Positions 1-5,509 of a DNA stretch of 5,509 nucleotides are shown here, one piece after another. The stretch comes from Nitrospirota bacterium. Lineage in GTDB: Bacteria; Nitrospirota; Nitrospiria; Nitrospirales; UBA8639. Under the pieces are notes generated by a model. The model searched no databases, had not been told where the DNA came from, and saw only the letters and a list, made by a program, of their open reading frames with translations. Both the position numbers and the translations under genes were made by a program. Location: assembly GCA_003233615.1 (NCBI GenBank), contig QIMB01000150.1, forward strand, positions 1-5,509, in the 5' to 3' direction. Within the stretch, counting starts at the first letter, position 1. The number at the start of each line of letters is the position of its first letter.

Positions 1-248
1 ATGAGCAAGGAACCCATTGCATTGTTAACCGCAATAACCTCACCCTGAATGGTGGAGGTTCTCAGAAAATCGTCGATGTACCGACCCATGTCACCTGCAT
101 CCATCACGCGTGATCTGTCGCCGACACCTTGTGAATCACCAACTCCGGTCCCATACCCTACATGTTGTGGCGCACGTTCTTGCGCAAATGCGACGCCAAC
201 CGAGCTTGCAAGAATGATAGCTGCTCCAATAATCCCTACCTTCCGCAT
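1..248 (-). CDS. Small exported protein of unknown function, 3' part outside the window
   Basis: The reading frame starts at an ATG at 248-246 and stays open to the left edge, giving 82 complete codons. An unusually strong Shine-Dalgarno sequence, AAGGAGGAG at 261-253, fixes the start. Residues 1-22 form a textbook Sec signal peptide: a short basic MRK start, a hydrophobic core (VGIIGAAIILASSVG) and a VAFA cleavage site followed by QE. The mature protein should therefore lie in the periplasm or outside the cell; there is no lipobox cysteine. After a Gly-rich stretch (about residues 30-45) comes an acidic segment (MDAGDMGRYIDDFLR), then TIQGEVIAVNNAMGSLL. The last part resembles the first strands of small beta-barrel domains of the 'GxVxxVD..xGxxxV' style, but too little is visible to name a family. 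The gene has its own promoter, so it probably is not co-transcribed with the tRNA upstream. I do not recognise the protein and assign no function. Confidence 0.8.
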   Translation of the reverse strand, partial: MRKVGIIGAAIILASSVGVAFAQERAPQHVGYGTGVGDSQGVGDRSRVMDAGDMGRYIDDFLRTSTIQGEVIAVNNAMGSLL

Positions 249-335
249 GTGGCTCCTCCTTGGAAACTGTGAGTGAATAATCAAAAAAAACGAACTAAAA
301 TTATGTTGCCCTTTTATTTCTCAATTGGGGCACAG

Positions 336-364
336 ACTATAGTCAAGGTTAATGACGCTGTCAA
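336..364 (-). promoter_or_regulatory. Sigma-70-type promoter of the exported-protein gene
   Basis: On the minus strand the -35 box TTGACA (364-359) is a perfect match to the consensus. A 17-base spacer follows, then TATAGT (341-336), one mismatch from TATAAT. Transcription should start near 329, leaving a leader of about 80 bases before the ATG at 248. A second TTGACT overlaps the -35 box at 369-364, and another copy lies at 346-341, so the region carries TTGACT-like direct repeats 23 bases apart. I see no clear riboswitch or attenuator fold in the leader. Confidence 0.7.
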
Positions 365-471
365 GTCAATTTTGCCATTGGAAATGAACTAGAAAATACA
401 TGATTAAGCCTAGGTAATTAATGTTAATTTCTATAATCTCAACACATAACAATAAGGCATTGTGATTTTGT

Positions 472-558
472 TGGTGCCCGGAGGGAGGGTCGAACTCCCA
501 CTCTCGTTAAAGAACCGGATTTTGAGTCCGGCGCGTCTGCCAGTTCCGCCATCCGGGC
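472..558 (-). tRNA. tRNA-Leu with anticodon CAA, CCA end encoded
   Basis: The minus strand folds as a class II tRNA. The acceptor stem GCCCGGA (558-552) pairs fully with TCCGGGC near the 3' end. The anticodon stem CCGGA/TCCGG encloses the loop CTCAAAA, so the anticodon is CAA and the tRNA reads the leucine codon UUG. A variable arm of about 15 bases, typical of Leu tRNAs, precedes a T arm with stem GGGAG/CTCCC and loop TTCGACC. The discriminator base is A, as expected for leucine tRNA, and CCA is encoded directly after it at 474-472. The gene lies between recG and the exported-protein gene on the same strand. A candidate promoter sits just upstream at 594-622, which suggests independent transcription. 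No rho-independent terminator is evident downstream. Confidence 0.96.
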
Positions 559-593
559 AATAATGCGAGTTCACAGCAAATCACTTGAAACAA

Positions 594-622
594 TTTTTAC
601 CATGATCCTCCGAACAGGTCAA
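594..622 (-). promoter_or_regulatory. Candidate promoter of tRNA-Leu
   Basis: Minus-strand TTGACC (622-617, five of six consensus bases) is separated by 17 bases from TAAAAA (599-594, four of six). Start of transcription would fall near 587, about 28 bases before the mature tRNA 5' end. An inverted repeat, ACCATG at 599-604 and CATGGT at 627-632 on the plus strand, overlaps the -10 edge and flanks the -35 box; it could be an operator or chance. The spacing and position are good but the -10 box is weak. Confidence 0.42.
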
Positions 623-718
623 ACAGCATGGTCCTTCTAGCAATGACTTAACTCATGTTGTTCAAGGCACATTTTTTATGAAGTGGTTATTGACTGCTTG
701 TGAGTTACCAAATTGGTG

Positions 719-2935
719 TTATCCGATTGATCCCAAGGCTAATTTCTCCCCCCACTTTCGCACAAGCGTTTCTTTGAGCGCGTGGTGTTCGGGAAAAGAT
801 AAATTCGGATCACGCTGTAACAATTCCTGTGCAATACGGCGGGCCTTCGATAAAAGATCCACATCTCGCGCTAAATCGGCGACACGAAAAGCAATAGCAC
901 CCCATTGCTGTACACCTAAGACTTGCCCCGGTCCTCGAATATTCAAATCTTCTTCCGCTAACGCAAACCCGTCATCCAACTGCGCAAAGACACCAAGCCG
1001 TCGCTTCGCTGTGGATCGAGCAACTTCAGCCGAAGCAGACACACGCCCCGGGCTCTGACGAGCGCCTGGGGAGCGGTCAATCCTCAAAGACATTTGCTGA
1101 TTATACGAAGGAATCCTTCCTACTGAGTGAATGAGTAAGCAATGACCTTGGTGTTGACCTCGTCCAACCCTGCCTCGTAATTGGTGAAGTTGTGCCAGAC
1201 CAAAGCGTTCAGCATGCTCAATAAGCATCACCGTGGCATTGTGAATATCCAAGCCAACTTCGACGACCGTCGTCGCCACGAGCAGATCAATCTCTTTTTT
1301 CTGGAATTGCGACATGACTGATTGCTTCTCGCGAGATGGAAGACGCCCGTGCAACAACCCGACACGAAAGGGAGCAAATTGCTCACGCAAATACTCAACG
1401 GCCTCCATCGCTGCTTGCAGATCCACTTTTTCCGATGGCTCAACAAGGGGATAGACCACATAGGCCTGACGCCCGGCCTCTAATTCTTTTCGCAAAATCT
1501 GATGTGCTCGATTTCTGGATTTCGCCTCAAATAGCTTCGTATGTACGGGTTTTTTCCCAGGTGGAAATTCATCAATCACAGACACATCTAAATCGCCATA
1601 CCACGTCATCGCCAAGGTCCTCGGAATAGGTGTCGCCGTCATGACAAGCACATCAGGTTGCCATGAAGCTTTTTCTCGCAGCATCGCTCGTTGCAGCACA
1701 CCAAACTTATGTTGTTCATCCACAATAACTAACCCCAATTTAGAAAATCTGACATCCGGCTGTAACAAAGCATGCGTCCCCACAACCACCTGTACCTCAC
1801 CCGACTTCAGATTCGCCAGAATCTCAGCTCGTTCACCACCAGCTTGGCCTCCCTTCAACAGAACACAGGAAATATTGAGCGCCTCAAACAATGGCTTCAA
1901 TGACCAATAATGTTGCTCACTTAATACTTCTGTCGGAGCCATCAGGGCAGCTTGATAGCCAGAGCCACAGGCCATGACCATGGCGTGAAGCGCCACAACC
2001 GTCTTTCCACATCCTACATCACCCTGAAGCAATCGATTCATACAGGTTGATTGAGCCATATCCTGAAAAATCTCACGAATGACCCGTTCTTGTGCTGATG
2101 TCAAAGAAAACGGCAAGACCGATTGAAGCTGCTCGTGCAACTTTTGATGTTTGGCAAAGACAATGCCAGGTGTGGCCGTTACTTGCCGATGCCGCTTCAT
2201 GGCCAGGGCCAGTTGCAAGAGCAATAATTCCTCAAAGGCTAGCCGCTGATGCTCTGGAGTGACATGTTGATTTAACAGAGGCACGGATTGGTGCTGGTCT
2301 GGAGCATGCAAGACCGGTAAGGCTTCAGATATTGTTGGAAACCTGAGTTGCTCCCGCATGGTATCCGGCAAGATTTCTTGGAGGCATGGAGAATACTGTT
2401 CAAAGATCGATTGCATGATCCGGCGTATCTGTTTAGAGCTCAACCCATGGGTCTCGTGATAAATCGGAACAATCCGGCCAAGGGCACTCTCCAATGAATC
2501 TTCGATATCCAGAACTTCGTACTCCGGGGCTTTCATCAGAAAGAATGACTGGGCATTGGGATTGGGACTCACTGTTCCCGTTAACAATACAGTCACCCCC
2601 GCAGCAAATGTATTCTCCAAGTACGGTTGATTAAAAAACACGCATTCAATAACACCGGTCTCATCCCGAACCATTATCGTTACCACCACCAATCGGCGGC
2701 GAGAGGTTGTGTTGATCCGACAACGTTCGACACGTCCCCGTATCGTCGCTTTCATCCCAGGGAGTAAGTTTCCAATGGAGTGGACTTCTACGCGATCATC
2801 GTAACGCCACGGCACAAACCACAAGGCATCTTCGACAGTCACAATACCCAATTTTTCCAAAAGGCGAGCCCGACGGGGTCCGACCCCTTTGGCATATTGA
2901 ATTGGCGTATGCCAAAGAGGGGATTGAGTCACCAT
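719..2935 (-). CDS. recG: ATP-dependent DNA helicase RecG
   Basis: RecG is a cytoplasmic superfamily 2 translocase that binds branched DNA, regresses stalled replication forks and processes Holliday junctions and R-loops. The 738 residues show the usual order: an N-terminal helical start with YAKGVGPRRA (14-23), a wedge OB-fold domain (about 45-145), and two motor domains. Walker A is GDVGCGKT (305-312), motif II is DEQHKFGV (406-413, where most relatives have DEQHRFG), motif III is TATPIPRT (433-440), and the arginine-finger motif is GRVGRG (588-593). The RecG-specific TRG region is DDGFALAEEDLNIRGPGQVLG-like, at about 654-674. The protein is longer than the 693-residue E. coli enzyme, mainly because of roughly 32 extra Arg/Ser/Ala/Pro-rich residues at about 605-640, between motif VI and TRG. 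The ATG at 2935 is the first possible start after an in-frame upstream stop and places GVGP where the family has it, but no Shine-Dalgarno sequence precedes it. It is divergent from rpmB. All catalytic motifs are intact. Confidence 0.97.
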   Translation of the reverse strand: MVTQSPLWHTPIQYAKGVGPRRARLLEKLGIVTVEDALWFVPWRYDDRVEVHSIGNLLPGMKATIRGRVERCRINTTSRRRLVVVTIMVRDETGVIECVFFNQPYLENTFAAGVTVLLTGTVSPNPNAQSFFLMKAPEYEVLDIEDSLESALGRIVPIYHETHGLSSKQIRRIMQSIFEQYSPCLQEILPDTMREQLRFPTISEALPVLHAPDQHQSVPLLNQHVTPEHQRLAFEELLLLQLALAMKRHRQVTATPGIVFAKHQKLHEQLQSVLPFSLTSAQERVIREIFQDMAQSTCMNRLLQGDVGCGKTVVALHAMVMACGSGYQAALMAPTEVLSEQHYWSLKPLFEALNISCVLLKGGQAGGERAEILANLKSGEVQVVVGTHALLQPDVRFSKLGLVIVDEQHKFGVLQRAMLREKASWQPDVLVMTATPIPRTLAMTWYGDLDVSVIDEFPPGKKPVHTKLFEAKSRNRAHQILRKELEAGRQAYVVYPLVEPSEKVDLQAAMEAVEYLREQFAPFRVGLLHGRLPSREKQSVMSQFQKKEIDLLVATTVVEVGLDIHNATVMLIEHAERFGLAQLHQLRGRVGRGQHQGHCLLIHSVGRIPSYNQQMSLRIDRSPGARQSPGRVSASAEVARSTAKRRLGVFAQLDDGFALAEEDLNIRGPGQVLGVQQWGAIAFRVADLARDVDLLSKARRIAQELLQRDPNLSFPEHHALKETLVRKWGEKLALGSIG

Positions 2936-3045
2936 GGCAGGTAAAAATTTACGGGTTAATAGGGTGAAGGGACAAATTCTGAGGTGTCAGCGTTCGGATA
3001 TTGATCAAACAGCTTCTTTCATTCATTGAATGGTAGATACACAAA

Positions 3046-3074
3046 TTTATCAAAAAACACAGCCAGATGCTCAA
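3046..3074 (-). promoter_or_regulatory. Candidate promoter of recG
   Basis: Minus-strand TTGAGC (3074-3069) and GATAAA (3051-3046) are separated by exactly 17 bases, each matching four of six consensus positions. The predicted start near 3039 would give a leader of about 104 bases before the recG ATG. It lies in the 246-base region shared with the divergent rpmB gene, about 20 bases from the rpmB promoter candidate. The AT-rich background makes chance matches likely. Confidence 0.33.
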
Positions 3075-3094
3075 CTTCTTTTATTTCTCATGAA

Positions 3095-3122
3095 TTGCAT
3101 GTACAATACCACCTGTGATAAC
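3095..3122 (+). promoter_or_regulatory. Candidate promoter of rpmB (and possibly lnt-prfB)
   Basis: TTGCAT (3095-3100) is followed after 16 bases by GATAAC (3117-3122). A TGT immediately upstream (3114-3116) makes the second box an extended -10 element, which can offset a poor -35. Transcription would begin near 3129, leaving about 53 bases before the rpmB ATG. The leader contains the short palindrome GGATTGAATCC at 3142-3152. This is the best-placed plus-strand candidate, but the match is modest. Confidence 0.35.
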
Positions 3123-3181
3123 ACATGCTTGTGATCTTTTCGGATTGAATCCAAACATTTCAGAGGAGTGAGGAGTAGACA

Positions 3182-3373
3182 ATGGCATTTTCATGTGAAA
3201 TATGTGGAAAAAAACGGTTAGTGGGAAACAATGTCAGTCACGCAAATAATCGCACGAAACGAGTGTTTCGCCCAAACCTTCGAACCGTCCGGGCCCTCAT
3301 TAAAGGGGCGGCAAAAAAAATAAAGGTGTGCACCCGCTGCCTCCGATCTGGGTTCGTGCAAAAAGCGGTTTGA
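3182..3373 (+). CDS. rpmB: Large ribosomal subunit protein bL28, zinc-binding form
   Basis: This 63-residue protein is bL28, a small basic component of the 50S subunit. The family signature is clear: GKKRLVGNNVSHANNRTKR (9-27) followed by FRPNLR (29-34). Two CxxC pairs, C5/C8 and C50/C53, are the four-cysteine zinc ribbon of the 'C+' type of L28, which many bacteria replace by a cysteine-free paralogue under zinc shortage; here all four ligands are present. Length is normal for the family. The start is supported by GAGGAG at 3170-3175, six bases from the ATG, with a second GAGGAG-like sequence a few bases upstream. L28 is often encoded beside L33 (rpmG), but here lnt follows after 82 bases with no clear terminator, so rpmB may lead a transcript running through lnt and prfB. 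Confidence 0.97.
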   Translation: MAFSCEICGKKRLVGNNVSHANNRTKRVFRPNLRTVRALIKGAAKKIKVCTRCLRSGFVQKAV

Positions 3374-3455
3374 TAAACCCTCAGCCATCCAACCGCAGCC
3401 CCTCCCAGGAATAACCGATTTTCCTTGTACCCGTTCTAACAATGGCCTTCCAATC

Positions 3456-5075
3456 GTGTATATCCTCTTGTGGTGCAGCTACCCCCCCCTCACTCGACTT
3501 CTTGCTGTCGGCCTGACCGGGCTCCTCCATCCCCTGTGTTTTCCTGACTTTGATCTAGGCTGGCTGGCCTGGGGCTGTCTGGTGCCCCTCCACTGGGCCC
3601 TCACCGATTTGACCACATCCAAGGCTTTTCGCTATGGCTGGCTCGCTGGAACCATCGCTTTTGTGGGAACCATTCCTTGGGTCATCACGGCGATGAATCA
3701 GTATGGGCAAGTGCCTCTCGCAATTAGCGCATTGTTAATGCTCTTATTGGCAGCGTATCTCGGCCTGTATGTTGGAGCCTATGCCTGGGGCTATGCACTC
3801 TTACACCGTGGACACCCGAGTTTGATTTGGCTGGGAGCGCCTTCTCTGTGGGTCTCCTTGGAGTATCTCCGCACCTATGCCTTCAGCGGGTTTCCTTGGG
3901 CCCTCCTTGGATATTCACAATATCAATGGCTACCAGTCATTCAAGTTTCAGATATGACGGGCGTCTATGGGGTGTCCTTTTTAGTCGTCATGGTCAATGT
4001 CGCAATCACATCAATTTCACAATGGATTGTGCACAGAAAAGACGAACTCTCCATTGCCTTTCCAAAGCAACAAGCCATAGGCGTTATCCTCATCCTGAGC
4101 ATCAGCCTTGCCTATGGGCACTGGCAGATCAAACAACAAGCCATATTGGATCAATCAGCTACATCCTTGTCCATCGGTCTCGTCCAACCCAATATTAGCC
4201 AAGACAAGAAATGGGATCAGACGTACATCAACGAAACACTCAAACGCTATACCACCCTTAGCCAACAAACGGGGAAAAACCTTGATCTGCTTATTTGGCC
4301 TGAGGCCGCCACACCATTTTTCTTTGAAAAAGAACCTGCATATCAGAAAATTATTCTCTCTCTCCTCCAAGAGAACCAAAGCCCTTTGCTCTTTGGAAGC
4401 CCGACACTTCGCTTTGAGACTGACGGAAAACCCTATTTGCTCAACAGCGCCTACATCTTGTCTCCAGAACACTTGGTAACTGGGCGATATGACAAGCGCC
4501 ATCTGGTCCCCTTTGGTGAGTATGTTCCTTTGAAATCACTATTATTCTTTCTGGAGAAACTGGTCGTCGGCATTGGCGATTTCAAGCCTGGTCAAGGCCC
4601 TCTCACCCTGAAACTTCCCGATCAACCATCAGAGTTGCATGCCACCGTGGGCATCCCCATTTGTTTTGAAATCATTTTTCCCAATCTCGTGCGACACATG
4701 GCGAACGAGGGTGCGAACATACTTGTCACCCTGACGAACGACGCGTGGTTCGGTGACTCGTCGGCACCCTATCAACATTTTTCGATGGCGGTGTTTCGTG
4801 CCGTTGAGAATCACCTCGCCGTGGCTCGTGCCGCAAACACCGGTATTTCTGGCGTCATCGCCCCGGACGGAGGCATTGTGACAAAGACGTCGATTTTCAC
4901 GCAGGAGGCTCTGACAACATCTATTCCCCTTCGGAGAGCAAAGCCCTCATTTTATACACAATTCGGGGATGTCTTTAGTTGGGGTTGTGTTATACTGACG
5001 GGAATATTTTTACTCAGCTATCGTATGACTGCATCAGATCAACACGCACAGAATATTTCATCACACAAGACATAA
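3456..5075 (+). CDS. lnt: Apolipoprotein N-acyltransferase
   Basis: Lnt is an inner-membrane enzyme that transfers an acyl chain from a phospholipid to the N-terminal cysteine of apolipoproteins, the last step of lipoprotein maturation after Lgt and LspA. The 539-residue product (E. coli 512) begins with several membrane segments (about 13-50, 60-80, 85-112, 123-150, 165-190, 205-221). A periplasmic nitrilase-fold domain (about 238-495) follows, then a final membrane helix (about 507-522). The catalytic triad is visible: E283 in WPEAA, K347 in GRYDKRHLVPFGEYVPL, and C403 in GIPICFEI. NDAWFG (428-433) and the NTGISG stretch (461-466) are also family hallmarks. The start is uncertain. The GTG at 3456 has no good Shine-Dalgarno sequence, a TTG at 3468 is possible, and the frame is open upstream into rpmB without an ATG. 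A run of eight Cs lies 26 bases in. It ends 17 bases before prfB, which suggests co-transcription. Confidence 0.95.
   Translation: MYILLWCSYPPLTRLLAVGLTGLLHPLCFPDFDLGWLAWGCLVPLHWALTDLTTSKAFRYGWLAGTIAFVGTIPWVITAMNQYGQVPLAISALLMLLLAAYLGLYVGAYAWGYALLHRGHPSLIWLGAPSLWVSLEYLRTYAFSGFPWALLGYSQYQWLPVIQVSDMTGVYGVSFLVVMVNVAITSISQWIVHRKDELSIAFPKQQAIGVILILSISLAYGHWQIKQQAILDQSATSLSIGLVQPNISQDKKWDQTYINETLKRYTTLSQQTGKNLDLLIWPEAATPFFFEKEPAYQKIILSLLQENQSPLLFGSPTLRFETDGKPYLLNSAYILSPEHLVTGRYDKRHLVPFGEYVPLKSLLFFLEKLVVGIGDFKPGQGPLTLKLPDQPSELHATVGIPICFEIIFPNLVRHMANEGANILVTLTNDAWFGDSSAPYQHFSMAVFRAVENHLAVARAANTGISGVIAPDGGIVTKTSIFTQEALTTSIPLRRAKPSFYTQFGDVFSWGCVILTGIFLLSYRMTASDQHAQNISSHKT
3482..3489 (+). repeat. C8 homopolymer near the 5' end of lnt
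   Basis: Eight consecutive Cs encode part of Tyr-Pro-Pro-Leu at residues 9-12 of the called Lnt. Such runs are prone to replication slippage and to sequencing error. One extra C would join the lnt frame to an ATG at 3442; in the sequence as given, that ATG opens only a 24-codon frame ending in TGA at 3514-3516. Both readings are compatible with the family because conservation begins only at about residue 13. Confidence 0.6.
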
Positions 5076-5092
5076 CGAAGGGAACACGACAC

Positions 5093-5509
5093 ATGCTCGA
5101 AGACATTCGCCCTCGCATGGATAAAATCAACGCCCACATCTTGGATTTTCGGAGGTATCTTTGACCTCCCTCGCCTGACATCTGAACTCGACGAAATCCA
5201 GCAAGAGACCTCCCAGCCCGACTTTTGGAATGATCCGAAGCATGCGGCTAAAATTGGACGCCGGCAAGCCGAACTGGAAAGTCAGCTTGATCGGCTCACA
5301 CATCTTGAACAACAACGAGATGACCTGCTCGCTATTCTTGATCTGATTGGACAAGAAGGCGATCCGGAGCTGGAAGCTGAGTGGACCCAGGGCATTCAAT
5401 CCATTGAAGCATCTCTGGAAACCTGGCGGCTGGAGAAACTCTTATCTGGAGAGCATGATCGCAACAATGCCATTCTTTCCATCAACTCGGGAGCCGGGGG
5501 AACGGAATC
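5093..5509 (+). CDS. prfB: Peptide chain release factor 2, 5' part, with programmed +1 frameshift
   Basis: RF2 recognises UAA and UGA stop codons and triggers peptide release in the ribosome. Translation begins at the ATG at 5093, with AAGGGA at 5078-5083 as ribosome binding site. It reads 23 codons (MLEDIRPRMDKIN..., ending RRYL) to an in-frame TGA at 5162-5164. A +1 shift on CTT TGA C skips T5162 and resumes at GAC (5163), giving DLPRLTSELDEIQ, then QPDFWNDPKHAAKI, a long coiled helical region (about residues 24-110), and the start of the core domain, ILSINSGAGGTE (family S/GAGGTEA). The GGQ motif and the SPF-type stop-codon recognition loop lie beyond the window. The joined reading is typical RF2 from residue 1, and the continuation frame stays open to the edge. 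The gene follows lnt by 17 bases. Expression should be self-controlled: low RF2 slows termination at the TGA and favours the shift. Confidence 0.97.
5151..5165 (+). promoter_or_regulatory. prfB programmed +1 frameshift signal
   Basis: The site has every known element of the RF2 recoding signal. An internal Shine-Dalgarno-like GGAGG (5151-5155) is followed by three bases (TAT), then the slippery CTT codon (5159-5161), the TGA stop (5162-5164) and a 3' C (5165) that weakens termination. The Leu-tRNA on CTT slips forward to TTT and translation continues with GAC. It matches the E. coli arrangement closely, with the same three-base SD-to-CTT spacing and TAT CTT TGA C core. Confidence 0.96.

Noticed and set aside
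49..276. Plus-strand open frame of 75 codons near the left edge
   Set aside because: It is opposite the signal-peptide gene, which has a strong promoter, ribosome binding site and coherent protein features that this frame lacks.
445..465. ACAAT/ATTGT hairpin downstream of tRNA-Leu as a terminator
   Set aside because: The stem is only five weak pairs and is not followed by a T run on the minus strand.
599..632. ACCATG/CATGGT hairpin as the recG terminator
   Set aside because: On the minus strand it is followed by A residues rather than Ts, and the loop is 22 bases, so it does not fit a rho-independent terminator.
678..1058. Open frame of 126 codons on the plus strand over the 3' end of recG
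   Set aside because: It is antisense to well-conserved RecG sequence, shows Ser/Cys/Arg-rich shadow composition, has no ribosome binding site and matches no family I know.
4108..4479. Out-of-frame plus-strand open frame inside lnt
   Set aside because: The lnt frame carries the catalytic Glu and conserved motifs here, so the alternative frame is a shadow.
5162..5164. In-frame TGA in prfB as evidence of a pseudogene
   Set aside because: The stop lies in the canonical RF2 recoding signal, and the +1 frame continues as a normal RF2 sequence to the window edge.
5127..5399. Open frame of 90 codons on the minus strand within prfB
   Set aside because: It lies opposite the frameshift site and the RF2 helical domain; RF2 conservation explains the sequence.
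1..5509. CRISPR array, insertion sequence, attachment site, toxin-antitoxin pair or other mobile or defence system
   Set aside because: I saw no spaced direct repeats, terminal inverted repeats, transposase or integrase motifs, or small paired genes. The tRNA 3' end is not repeated elsewhere in the window as an attachment site would be.

Overview
The window is an ordinary, gene-dense bacterial chromosome segment holding mostly housekeeping genes. Apolipoprotein N-acyltransferase (Lnt) and a Sec-type signal peptide point to a diderm (Gram-negative-type) bacterium. The four-cysteine L28, the chromosomally encoded CCA end of the tRNA and an apparently middling GC content do not fix the phylum. 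My guess is a Nitrospirota/Nitrospira-like lineage, but this is an impression from protein style and not something the window proves.

Layout: everything in 1-2935 is on the minus strand and everything from 3182 onward is on the plus strand, with a divergent intergenic region at 2936-3181. The minus-strand block, in transcription order, is recG (719-2935), a tRNA-Leu(CAA) gene (472-558) and the first 82 codons of a small exported protein of unknown function (1-248). That last gene has its own near-consensus sigma-70 promoter at 336-364. The plus-strand block is rpmB (L28), lnt, and the 5' part of prfB (release factor 2), which runs off the right edge. The gaps are short (82 and 17 bases) and I see no convincing terminator between these genes, so the three could be one transcript.

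How the genes relate: rpmB and prfB serve translation, tRNA-Leu decodes UUG, lnt completes lipoprotein maturation in the inner membrane, and recG remodels stalled replication forks. They share a neighbourhood rather than a pathway. The clearest regulatory device is the prfB autoregulatory +1 frameshift site: SD-like GGAGG, three bases, then CTT TGA C at 5159-5165. A simple ORF caller would split or truncate the gene there.

I found no new defence, mobile or signalling system. The points worth checking are an Arg/Ser/Ala/Pro-rich insertion of about 32 residues in RecG, an uncertain lnt start beside a run of eight Cs, the uncharacterised exported protein with its strong promoter, and small palindromes near the tRNA and recG/rpmB control regions.
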